A model generated the notes under the pieces. That model was given only the letters and a program-made list of their open reading frames with translations, searched no databases and was not told where the DNA came from. Positions 20,912 through 30,718 of a DNA stretch of 64,000 nucleotides are shown here, in pieces (position 1 is the first letter of the stretch; each line of letters begins with the position of its first letter). The stretch is from Cryptomeria japonica. Lineage: Eukaryota; Streptophyta; Pinopsida; Cupressales; Cupressaceae. Location of the stretch: assembly GCF_030272615.1 (NCBI RefSeq), contig NC_081409.1, forward strand, positions 210,558,257 through 210,622,256, given 5' to 3'. The position numbers were made by a program, and so were the translations under genes.

Positions 20912-22500
20912 GAACTAGGTGTTAGACCAAGATGTGAGAAACTAGATGAAGAATGACAAGAGTATGGAAGACCAAGAGTTGTATGGAGTGTAAATGAATC
21001 TTGAGGTGTACTTGCAATGTCCAAAGTGTAAGACCAAGTATGTAAGTAGTAGAGTAGGTGTGACTTCCAAAGAGAGGATAGTTTCTCTTGATGAGGTAAG
21101 CTGACCTTGACTCTAAGTAAGACCAAATGAGACCCAAAGGTAAGAAACCTTGATGAGGGACCACTTAGCAAAGTGTAGTTGTATGTAGTGTGTTGACAAA
21201 GTATGATGAGGACAAGCAAGTGACCTTTTGACTCAAGTTTAGACAAGTATGAATGTAAAATGAGATGTGAAGCAATGATGGACTATGTGAGACCTTAGAA
21301 CAGGCTGAATGCTAGATGAAATATGAAGAGACAACCTAGGAAGCTCAAGTATTCCGAAACTGATTTCTTTTGTTTGTTGGACTGTGAAATTTTTCCAATT
21401 TGTGAAGTTTTTGGTTGTGACCAAATCTGAATGTTTGACTATTTTTCGTGACAAGAGGACACAATGTTGATGAGGACTCAGTGTTTGCAAGTGTTTAGAC
21501 TCCAAAATGACTCCAAGAAAAGTGTGTTGTTTGATGTAAAATTGTTTTGCATACACTTGAAGACACAAAAGACACAATGTTTTGCTGTTTGGTCTTGATT
21601 GTTTGAATGTTTAACATAAGTCAAGCACAATTCTTATGGCTGGCCAAGACAATAGTTGTTGATCCCACATGGGGTTTTACCCCTGAGGCTACGCTATTCA
21701 GAGCGGATACTTAGATGCTTGACCTCACTGGCTCCACCCTCGGCACTCACTTCTCGGGTCAGCCAAGCATCAGTCCCCATGAAAACTCCCCATGGCGAAC
21801 TTTGTATCTCTACTAAGAACCGTATGTGTGTGGGCCGCTACCAGAGGTCCGACCTCCTGCCCCAACAACTAGAAGGATTTGGGCTTCTAAAACAAAAAGG
21901 TGCTAGTAAGGGCATCCGCTCGTGTGGCCATACATGCGGCACTTTCAGCTCTGTAAATACAGAAGGCTCCCAGCCGATAGGGGTTACGCCCTACAAATGA
22001 TCAAATAAATTTGATCAAACGGGTTTATGGGGAGACATAGTGTCGGTATGAACTAATCAGCACACGTTATTCATAGTTTTCACCATGAATACATTTGATT
22101 ATAGTGGTTTGGATGAGGTGGGTTTTCCTCGCTACCACTTGGGTCGTTCTCTTCTCACTAGTAGTCCTAATGACCACACGGGAAGACAGGCCCTCTAAAG
22201 ATTAAACAAAAAGAGCCTATTGCTCAAGACACAAAAGATTCAATTTTAGTGCACCAATTGAAGTGTTTGCTAGTCTATGAAAACAAGGCACACAATAAAA
22301 ATCCAAAAAACCTTGCCAAGGACCTGCAACAAAGATTTATTAGTAGTTTGGATTGTTTCAAATGATCACCCCTTCCTGCAAGCACACAAGTTAGGTAAAT
22401 TTTAGATCCAAAAGACTTTGTGAAATAGGGGCCTTCAACAATGCGTTTTGTTGACCAATTCAAAGACCTGATTCATCATAAAAAAAGACCACCTGTAAAA
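20912..22500 (-). other. 5' leader of the young Gypsy, with GC-rich block
   Basis: Untranslated region between tandem repeats and gag. A distinctly GC-rich, CpG-containing block spans about 21650-22000; a plus-strand frame of 114 codons crosses it but is probably fortuitous. On the element's sense strand, GAACGACCCAAGTGG and CCACTATAATCAAATG (about 22160-22085) match the leader of the old element. Such a conserved leader is a candidate dimerisation or packaging region. 22020-22080 also carries TGATCAAATAAATTTGATCA, a short palindrome, near its upstream edge (about 21998-22018). Confidence 0.55.
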
Positions 22501-22504
22501 TTTC

Positions 22505-23340
22505 AAGATATTTCCAAAAATGTAAGAAAATCCAAAAAATTTGTTAATTTGCTCCAAAAATTAATTTTTTATGAAAAATCATAAAAAATTCATATAAAAT
22601 GCAAAATCAATCCAAAAAATCTGAAATTTTTATTGGAGAGTCTTTATGGTCTTCCAAACCTGCACAAAAAATTTCCTGCAACAAATCCAAGCAGTTTGTG
22701 AGATATGAGTAAAATAATGCAAAACCCTAATTTTCAAAGTTCTAATTTTTGAAGAATGATTTTGCATCAAATTTAAAATTACAAAGAACAGATCCTATGT
22801 ATAATTCTGAGAGATTTCCAAAAATGTAAGAAAATCTAAAAAATTCGCTAATTTTCTCTCAAAATTAATTTTTTATGAAAAATAATAAAAAATTCATATA
22901 AAATGCAAAATCGATCCAAAAAATCTGAAATTTTTAATGAATCTTTCTGATACTGTTCTCAACCTGCAAAAAAAATTTTATGGAAAAATTTGAAGCCGTT
23001 TGTGAGATCTGATCAAAATAAATAAAAACCCTAATTTTTAAAGATCTGATTTTTAGGGAAATATTTTGCATCAAAATTAAATTCACAAAGAACAGATCCT
23101 GTGTATAATTATGAAAGATTTCCAAAAATGTAAGAAAATCTGAAAAATTCTCTCATTTGCTCTCAAAATAAATTTTTTATGAAAAATCATAAAAAATTCC
23201 TAAAAATTGAAAATTTGCTCCAAAAATTTTGAATTTTGGATTGAGAGCTCCTAATACTTTCTTCAACCTGCAAAAAAAATTTGGTGCAAAATTTACAAGC
23301 CGTTTATGAGATATGATTGAATCTCTCCAAGATCTTGATT
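22505..23340 (-). repeat. Three tandem repeats of 304 bp in the leader
   Basis: The landmark TTTCCAAAAATGTAAGAAAA begins at 22511, 22815 and 23119, exactly 304 bp apart. Each unit also has AAACCTGCAMAAAAAATTT-like and AAACCCTAATTTT segments. The third unit is partial and more diverged. They lie just inside the 5' LTR, where LTR elements often have variable tandem arrays. Units differ by substitutions, so the array predates this insertion. Confidence 0.9.
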
Positions 23341-23449
23341 TTGTGTCCAAAACCCTAGCTGCACAAGGTTATTCTCCAAATTGTTTTACAAAATAGCAAT
23401 ATAGGGTTAGAAAAATCTACAAAAAAACATAGATCTAAGAAAAATCCAT

Positions 23450-23470
23450 GTCCCACCAGGCATGCCAAAA
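23450..23470 (-). promoter_or_regulatory. Putative primer-binding site of the young Gypsy
   Basis: On the minus strand the 5' LTR ends ATAAACA and is followed by TTTTGGCATGCCTGGTGGGA. TGGCATGCCTGGTGGGA is at the right place for a tRNA primer site, but I cannot assign the tRNA without a tRNA set. Confidence 0.6.
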
Positions 23471-24254
23471 TGTTTATGGTGAAAATGGATAACAATAAAC
23501 AACAATATTGAAAGGCTAAATGAATTCAACCACCAAACCCTAGCCTAACAACAACAAAGATCCACCATAACATATGAAGATTACCTAAGACAATGCAAAT
23601 AACTCAAAATCACAAAGATTATACCATCACATGTCCAATAGGGTTTTGATCTCCATTCTTCCTACCTCCATTGATCTTGCTTGATATACTTGCTCTCAGA
23701 TTTTTGTATGCACAAGAGCTCAACAAAGAACGGAATGTGGTTGCAAGTGGAATTGTAGTGTAGCCAAGTATTCCAAAATCAGTCATTAGGATGTGTCATT
23801 AGGGTTTGACAATGAAGAAAGCATCTCCTTAAATAGAAGACACAATATGAAATGGAGGGTTAAGATTGAGAGGTGTAAAAAGAGAGGTCGGCTAGGATTA
23901 AAGGGTAGGTAAAAGAAATAATAAAATAATGAAAGAGGTAGGTAGTGTATGAATTAAGAGATGAATGACATGTGTCATGTGTAGAAAAAGATAATGAATT
24001 AATTAAATAAATAAAGATTTATTTAATTAATAGAAGAAGTAGGACAATTAAATAAATAAAATATTTATTTAATTTAGGAAAGGGATAATTTAAATAAATA
24101 AATGTATTTATTTAAATGAGAAATAAGGCTAGAAGAGGATAAATGAATTAATTAAATAAATAAATATTTATTTAATTAATAGAAGAATTAGGCTTAGATA
24201 ATTAAATAAATAAAATATTTATTTAATTAGACATGACAATTTTGAGTGTCTACA
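23471..24254 (-). repeat. 5' LTR of the young Gypsy element
   Basis: Same 784 bp as 12558-13341 with one difference found. A TATA-like TATTTAAGG on the minus strand (about 23835-23827) is the best promoter candidate. The LTR is bounded outside by ATAAT (24255-24259), the target duplication. Confidence 0.95.
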
Positions 24255-24259
24255 ATAAT

Positions 24260-24677
24260 AAAAACATTTTACATACAATATAATATCCGATGCAATAACT
24301 GATTAAACATGTTGGCTTGATGCATTTACAACAGTAACAAATCATTTCCATAGCGCACCATGCTGATCTAGAAAAGATAAACCTGCCGGTGTAACCCTAG
24401 GTAACCTGGACCTATTTGCCGGTAAAAGAAAATATGCAAATATGAATATACCAATGATTAATTCTTCAAAACAAAGTGTCCACACGATGTCTTCGACATT
24501 ACCAAGTGTCTTCCATATCATTCCAGGTACCGATGAACAATATATTCTGTCGGTGAACCATATACCAGTAACTGTTGCACAGTTTACTTGCTTGCCGATG
24601 AATGTTGCTAGATCTCCAAAGTGCTTGTATTCAGTAGGTGTTGACATCAATGACAAAACCATACCAAAATACCAACA
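24260..24677 (-). repeat. Copia 3' LTR, proximal part
   Basis: Continuation of 11909-12557. On the minus strand the LTR starts TGTTGGTATTTTGG at 24677, directly after a polypurine tract. Together the two parts give an LTR of about 1.07 kb. Confidence 0.75.
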
Positions 24678-25078
24678 ATCTCCCCCTTTGGCATTGATGG
24701 CAACACAAGATGGAAAAACTGTAAAAGTGCCAAAACAGAAATGCCAAATACAAAAACCAACAATCTTCATTTCTCCCCCTGGGAGCAATATGTGTTTATC
24801 CAAGAATTTATTTTCAATACCAATCTCTCCTTAAATGTGTTTTTCAAAATCTCAAATGTGTTTTTCAAAATATCTCCCCAAAAAGATAATGTGTTTTTCC
24901 ATTGATATCTCTCCCCCTTTGACATCAAATGCCAAAGTCAAGTTCATACAAAATACCAACCAATTTTTACTATACCAACTACTCCCCCTAAGAAGTAGCT
25001 TCCTCATCAAATATCGAAATAAAAGATTTGTCTTTTTAATTCTACCGGTTGATGACAATCATTAACTGTCTAAGTCTC
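24678..25078 (-). promoter_or_regulatory. Polypurine tracts and 3' non-coding region of the truncated Copia
   Basis: On the minus strand AAAGGGGGAGA lies next to the LTR start (24688-24678). Further purine-rich copies (GGGGGAGA types) recur near 24775, 24910 and 24985. Multiple polypurine copies before the 3' LTR are a known trait of Sireviruses, and the second Copia element in this window has the same trait. Confidence 0.7.
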
Positions 25079-25364
25079 TACCGGTGGTGGTAACTTTGTT
25101 TCTTACTCAACCAAGAAACTAATGTCTTTCCAAGAAAGAATGCTCCTCCAGTGGTGCTCTTTCTATCATCCACATCTCCTGCCCAATTTGCATCTATGTA
25201 TGCACATAGATCAAAATTTTCATCTTCTCCTCCAAAGATTATATCATCAACAAATTCTTCAATAATCAAGATGTCATCATTAGTTATTTTGTAATATAAA
25301 TTGCTATCTGCATTTCCTTTAGTAAAACCAATCTTCAAAAGATACTTATCCAACCTTATCCGCA
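25079..25364 (-). pseudogene. Copia pol remnant: end of RT fused to RNase H
   Basis: From the truncated end at 25364 the frame reads RLDKYLLKIGFTKGNADSN, the Copia RT segment, then the catalytic FVDD. After GGEDENFD it jumps directly to AYIDANWAGDVDDRKST of RNase H. The stretch of over 100 residues normally between them is deleted, and RNase H ends early after SWLSKKQ. The internal deletion shows the parent was already defective before it inserted. Confidence 0.85.
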
Positions 25365-25369
25365 AGAAG

Positions 25370-26808
25370 ATCTTTGTCCTTTCCCACCATATTTTGAAAC
25401 TCCAAAGTTTGACAAGTATAGAGGAAAAGGTGATCCCAAAGATCATGTCCGAGAATTATTCACAACATGTATCAAAGTGGCCCATGAGGACACATACTTA
25501 AATGCATCTCTTTCCCAAAAGTCTTGGAGGGATGGCATTAGAATGGTTTTCACATTTGCCACCCAAGATCTCCTCATGGGGTGAGTTGATTGAGCAGTTT
25601 ATCACAAACTTTTCACACAACATAGACAATCCCGTTACCTTAATGGATTTATGCGCAACCAAATAAAGGGAAGGTGAAACATTTGCATCATTTTTGCAGC
25701 AATGGAGATCATTATACCGCAGATGCCTTAGCCATATTCCATATTTTGAGCAAGTAGACATATTTATTGAAAATCGCATTCCACAAATCAAATATCCACT
25801 ACAGATGCAATGTTTGAATACCTTCAAAGAAATCACATAAAAAGGTATAAAGCGTGAAAAGGGCTTGGTGCAGCAAGGAATATTGACCCATCATAAGGAT
25901 AATGGACCAACTAATAATTCAAACACTAGAAAGTCAAAGTTTTGGTCTAAAAACAAGAATGTTACAAATAACGGGGTTGTGGATGCCCGTGTTGTCAGTA
26001 GGGCTCAACCAGTGGTGACGCTTTAAGGACCAGTTGATTCTTTTATCTCTAATAAAGCTCAATCTCAAGGTAGCAATACACCATCAACAAATTCCAATGC
26101 AGTCCAATCTATTAATCAACGACCTCCAAAAATTAGTACACCTAGAAGGAATTATACACCCCTTGGAGAACCAATTGAGTCCGCTCTTAAAAAGTTGATA
26201 CAAACCAATGTCATCACTCTACCAAAAGTCATACCATATGAACTAGGTCCATTCAAATCCACTTGGTGGAATGATAATGACTACTGTGAGTACCATCGTA
26301 CCAAATGCCATAAAAAAACAAGTTGTTTTAAGCTCAAAAATATGATACAATACTTCATTGATGAAGGTGACATTACTGTGGATGCTAACAAAGGACCAAC
26401 CAGCATAGATCATACCATTTTAAAGACCCTTTTATTAAGCATGACAAAGGAAAATCTTCCAGCTTAGGTACACATAATAACATTGTAAACTACACCAATG
26501 TAGCATATGATTATACAATCAATGCAATAAGTGCAGGAGATGCAACAATAGCCACAATGACAGTCAACCCAAGGAACTAATATTGTGCATTTATCATCAG
26601 CATATCTAAGGTCACATTACAAGAGGTTCCACCTAATCCTTCTCCACCAACAAGAAACTATAATGTGGTTGACCAGCTAAGAAAGACCTCAACCCAAATT
26701 TCATTGTTTGAGTTGCTTCGAATATCCCCAACTCACAAGGCAATATTAGATAAGGTTCTCCAATAATCTGTTGTTGCCCATGACATAAATGAAAATGCAT
26801 TCCAATCC
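25370..26808 (+). pseudogene. Gag C-terminal part, old Gypsy (broken)
   Basis: Resumes the gag reading right after the target duplication with DLCPFP and FDKYRGKGDPKDHVRELF, matching the young gag core. Frame changes and stops begin near 25520. The 26195-26467 stretch contains WWNDNDYCEYHRTKCH, the zinc knuckle region, although the pattern is disturbed (CHKKTSCF). Compared with the young gag, about a dozen residues are missing just after DLCPFP. Confidence 0.8.
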
Positions 26809-27522
26809 ATGGTTGGAAACCTAGCTACTTCGAAGGTAGCATTCACAGAGCAAGATGTACCAACAAACAAGCCCATGCACAATGATCATCTTCACCTAGA
26901 AGTTTTTGTTCATAAAAGGAAAGTTAGAAGAGTGTTAATAGATGGTGGGTTTGGACTCAACATATGCACTTTAAACCTGAATAAAGCATTGGGCTTCTCA
27001 CAGAATCATATTAATCCTACAAAGATAATCAACATCAAAGCATATGACAATGAAGAACGTCCATCCAAGGGTATAGTGACCTTACCTGTGCAAGTAGGAC
27101 CTGTAACCATAGATGTCACATTTCAAGTTCTGAACTGAGAGTTGGGATATAATATGCTACTAGGTCACCCATGGATACATGCCATGCAGGTGGTACCATC
27201 AACTTTCCACCAATGTGTTAAGTTCCCTTATAACGACATTGAGATCACAATACATGGTGATCCAGATCCTTTTCAACATTGCAACTACTTGAGAGCAAGC
27301 ACAAAAAATCAAGTCTCAATCAACAAAGCATCTCCACTCACCATGTATATGGAATCTCTAAAAATCTCAAACACACTAGCATCATCATCTTGCACACCTA
27401 CAACACCACCTCTCCAAATCAAGGATGAAGGGTGTGGCGAGTATTCTTGTTATGAAACATTATCACTGGGACAATTGTCTCCTAGATCCTTTGGGAGAGC
27501 ATTACCAGATCCGACCAATTAA
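26809..27522 (+). pseudogene. Aspartic protease, old Gypsy (broken)
   Basis: Contains the active-site motif VLIDGGFGLNICTL (phenylalanine where the young copy has alanine) near 26935-26976, then IKAYDNEERPSKGIVTLP. A stop at 27139-27141 precedes LLGHPWIHAM, which is in the same frame. The gag-protease junction has no stop codon here (NKPMHN), unlike the amber codon in the young copy. Confidence 0.85.
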
Positions 27523-27639
27523 AATAAAGGAAAAGAAATTGTCCAATTCTCAAACTCTTGTTCCTTCATAAGTTGGGGAGAGCTTAACGAAGAATCCTTA
27601 GGATAAGATTCCAACAATTGGTTATACAAAGAAGAAAGT

Positions 27640-27840
27640 GACAATCCAAATGTTAGACTCCCTTTGGAACAATATGGCAATGGCTTTAAGATGTTACAAC
27701 AACATGGTTATGATGGAACGATAGGTTTGGGGGCACATGCTCAACATATCATAGAACCTATATTACCATAAAAAAATCCAAAGAATTGGGGATTAGGATA
27801 TACTAGTCTAAGAAGAAGAAGAAGAACATCTCGACCAGAT
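27640..27840 (+). pseudogene. G-patch-like motif after protease, old Gypsy
   Basis: The frame near 27668-27770 reads FKMLQQHGYDGTIGLGAHAQ then HIIEPI, with GLGY after an in-frame stop. The glycine spacing resembles a G-patch, a nucleic-acid binding motif known next to proteases in some retroelements. The young copy ends its protease block with a different sequence and seems to lack this motif. Confidence 0.5.
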
Positions 27841-28975
27841 ACTTCGATCATCCAAAATTTGCCAAAAACAACAACAACACTCACAAATGAAAATGAGGAT
27901 CCTGAGTCACCAAGTTAGACGAACACATCTATTATTGCCTTCGCACCATCAACACATGCCAATATGGTGGAAAAAATAGGAATTACACCGACTGATGAAT
28001 CTAGCAATGCTTCTACATCAACCAGTATATCAAGGGAAACAAGAATAGCACCAGCTAGAGGTGGTAATTCCATATTACCCCTATATCTCATTCAAGCCCT
28101 CAATGAGGCTTCTATCATAGAAGAAGGGTCTACAAGTCAAGGAAGAAGGGTCTACAAGTCAAGAAATTCTACCATTCATCATCAACACTACTGAAAATCA
28201 TCTCTCTCCCATTGAATAAGTTGATGAAATTAATGAAGATGGATCAAACAAAGAAACATATATTGAAAGTTTTACTGAATCCCATGACTATGAGTTCTTA
28301 TCTCTTCACAGTTGTAGCACATATTTAATATTTGATTCCTATGACAACCAATCACCTATGGATGATGGCATTGAATATAAGGACAAACAAGATAAAAAAT
28401 AAATCAAGTATGTATATAATAATAGGGTCTACATGATGTCAGCAACATCTCCTCCAAATGAAGACAAAGACCTTTGTCTTATGTATCCTCACTTGATAGA
28501 CCCGGGGCAAGAAGAACCACCACATTTGGATTTGTTCCAAAATTACGAGGCCATAGCAAAATTCCTAGATGCTAGAGATGGACTTCCCTATAATGATCAC
28601 AATGCTATTTTTACTATAGATATGGGCATAACCACCTACTTTGGAGAAGCAAGCTCCTCTTCTAATCCAGAAGATGTAAATGGAATAGAAAATATCCCTA
28701 CAAACATACTGGATAGTCTTCCTATAGATAAAGAACAATCATCACTGCTAGTAGAAGAAACTGAAGAAATCAACATCGAAGATGCTAAGAATGTACATAA
28801 GATACACCTGGCTAAGTCATTGAACCCCATGGAAAAAGAAATTTTTATTCAATTCTTCCCACATCGACCAATCAACTTTGCATGGTTGTATGTTGACATG
28901 CCAGGGTTAGACCCCAAGTTGGTATTACATCATTTGTCATTGCTAGCAGGTGTGAAACTATACAAATAGAAGCTC
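27841..28975 (+). pseudogene. Acidic linker between protease and RT, old Gypsy
   Basis: Two open stretches (27964-28194 and 28433-28969) encode serine- and acid-rich sequence without a catalytic motif. The later one ends with HLAKSLNPMEKEIFIQFFPH and AWLYVDMPGLDPKLVLHHL, the usual lead-in to Gypsy RT. A stop at 28967-28969 and frame decay follow. The tandem triplets around 28130 (GAAGAAGGGTCTACAAGTCA twice) are a local duplication. Confidence 0.7.
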
Positions 28976-29770
28976 AGGAAGATGCATCCTCAAATGGCCT
29001 TATTAGTCAAAGTTGAACTACAAAAGTTGCGAGATGTGGGTTTCATCAGACCCATAGACTATGCATAATGGATTTCAAAGTTAGTACCAATGACCAAACC
29101 CACTTGAGGCATAACAATCTGCACTAACTTTAGGGATCTAAACAAAGCCTATCCCAAAGATGATTTTCAACTTCCTAATATAGATATGATCATGGATCTA
29201 ATAGTTCAACATGAAATGCTATCACTCATGGACGGTTTTTCTAGTTATAACCAAATCAAGATTGCACCAGAAGACCAACATAAAACAACTTTCACTTGTC
29301 CTTGGGGAACATACTACTGGAATGTGATGCCATTCGGTCTCAAGAATGCTTGTGCCACTTATCAGAGAGTAATGACCACCTTGTTTCATGACATTATACA
29401 TGATATCATGGAAGATTATGTGGACGACCTGCTAGCAAAATAAAAAACCAGAGATGATCTTTTAAATGTCTTAGCCAAAATCTTTGATAGGCTTGAATAA
29501 TATAAAGTTCAACTCAACCCAAATAAGTGTGTGTTTGGCATAACATCTGGTAAACTCTTGGGATTCATTGTATCTAATAGAGGCATTGCAAGAGATCCCA
29601 AAAAGATGAAGGTTATCATCGAAATACCCTCACCCTCCACACTTAAACAATTGATAAGTTTGCAAGGGAGATTACAGTCCATAAGGTGCTTCATTGCACA
29701 ATTGGCAGACAAGTGCCAACCATTTCAACACCTTCTAAAGAAAGGTGTAACCTTCAAATGGATAAAATAA
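28976..29770 (+). pseudogene. Reverse transcriptase, old Gypsy (broken)
   Basis: Recognisable motifs in order: LRKMHPQMALLVKVELQKL, FRDLNKAYPKDDFQLPNID, SLMDGFSSYNQIKIAPEDQ (first catalytic Asp), TTFTCPWGTYYWNVMPFGL, and the catalytic YVDD at 29417-29428. The thumb follows (NPNKCVFGITSGKLLGFIVS). Stops lie near 29067, 29106, 29441 and 29499. The gene would copy RNA into cDNA inside particles; this copy is inactive. Confidence 0.9.
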
Positions 29771-30175
29771 TGTCAGGAAGAATTTCAAGCATTAAAAGAA
29801 TATCTTTTGTCAACACTAGTCTTGGTTCCACCAACACCAAATAAACCTTTGCTATTATACATATTTGCAATAAATTCCTCTTTGGGTGCCCTCTTAGCAA
29901 TACATGATGAACAAGGTAAAGATAGAGTTATCTACTACATCAGTAGGACACTCATAGGATATGAACTCAACTATACACCTTTAGAACGAGCATGTTTAGT
30001 AGTGGTATTCACATCCCAAAATCTTAGACCTTACATGTTGAGTCATAAAGTCAAGCTCATTGCATATTTTGATCCTCTCAAATACTTGTTGAGTAAAACA
30101 ACATTAACTGGAAGATTAGCCAAGTGGGTCATGATCCTGAGTGAATTCAATATAGAGTATGTTGATAGAAAATAA
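29771..30175 (+). pseudogene. RNase H (Gypsy type), old Gypsy
   Basis: An open stretch 29807-30175 encodes a Gypsy RNase H with LLLYIFAINSSLGALLA, VIYYISRTLIGYELNYTPLE and KLIAYFDPLKYLLSK. The first catalytic Asp is replaced in the AINSSLGALL segment. It is followed by the tether toward the second RNase H. The domain is degenerate. Confidence 0.85.
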
Positions 30176-30715
30176 ATCAAAGGACAAATCATAGATGATC
30201 AATTAGCAAACACACCTATACAAGATAACCATCCATTGGTAGTAGACTTTCCTAATGAATGAACGTTTTCACTCTCAGCATCCACAAGGTGGAAATTGTA
30301 TTTTGACAAGTCCTATACCAATCATGGAGCAGGAGCGGGAATAATTTTTATTACTCCTTAAGGATATTCCATTCTAAAATAATTCAGGATCAACTTCCCT
30401 TGTACTAATAATATAACTAAATATGAGGCCCTAGTCATAGGACTTCATATTGTCGTTCAATGGAAAATATTGGAATTACAAGTCTATGGAGACTCACAAC
30501 TTATTATCAATCAAGTAGATGATGATTATAATACAAAAGATGACAAGATGATACCTTACAAACAATTGGTGGATGAATACAAGCAACATTTCACCAATAT
30601 AACATTTGATCAAATCCCAAGAGTACAAAATAGAGTAGTTGATGCTATGGCAACAATAGGATCTCTCTTGGATATGCCTAATAATGGAACTCATTTTGAG
30701 TTCATAGTGGAATAA
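30176..30715 (+). pseudogene. Second, archaeal-type RNase H (aRNH), old Gypsy
   Basis: Segments KLYFDKSYTNHGAGAGIIFI, TNNITKYEALVIGLH, LQVYGDSQLIINQV and NRVVDAMATIGSLL reproduce the D-E-D-D layout of archaeal-type RNase HI. A second RNase H between RT-RNase H and integrase is diagnostic of the plant Tat lineage. Three in-frame stops occur between 30170 and 30390; 30470-30715 is open. Confidence 0.85.
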
Positions 30716-30718
30716 CTC

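Larger units (their letters stand above)
12558..24254 (-). mobile_element. Young non-autonomous Tat-type Gypsy element, 11.7 kb
   Basis: Two 784-bp LTRs (12558-13341 and 23471-24254) differ at one position I could find (G/A, near 12988 and 23901), and ATAAT is duplicated on both sides. On the minus strand the order is 5' LTR, primer-site region, leader with tandem repeats, gag, protease, a short third block ending in the integrase C-terminus, non-coding region, antisense PMD gene, polypurine tract and 3' LTR. RT, both RNases H and the integrase core are missing. Near-identical LTRs show very recent insertion, so the enzymes came from another element. The layout resembles described gag-only LTR derivatives (TR-GAG type). 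Confidence 0.93.
11909..25364 (-). mobile_element. 5'-truncated Copia copy inserted in gag (itself split by the young Gypsy)
   Basis: Minus-strand Copia fragment consisting of the end of pol, polypurine tracts and the 3' LTR. It is flanked by perfect 5-bp duplications, AGAAG at 11904-11908 and 25365-25369, and removal of the insert plus one AGAAG restores the gag frame. One end is a normal LTR end (TGTTAGG on the plus strand). The other lies inside the RT coding sequence, beginning TGCGGATAAGG on the minus strand. There is no 5' LTR. The target duplication implies that a truncated molecule was integrated, not that the copy was trimmed later. Without the young Gypsy the insert is about 1.75 kb. 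Confidence 0.8.

Noticed and set aside
20875-21577. Minus-strand ORFs of 80-123 codons directly upstream of gag.
   Set aside because: They are out of frame or upstream of the conserved gag start, with low-complexity S/L composition and no counterpart in the old element.
21656-22000. 114-codon plus-strand protein in the GC-rich leader.
   Set aside because: It is antisense to the leader, has no homologue I recognise, and the region is better explained as structured leader RNA.
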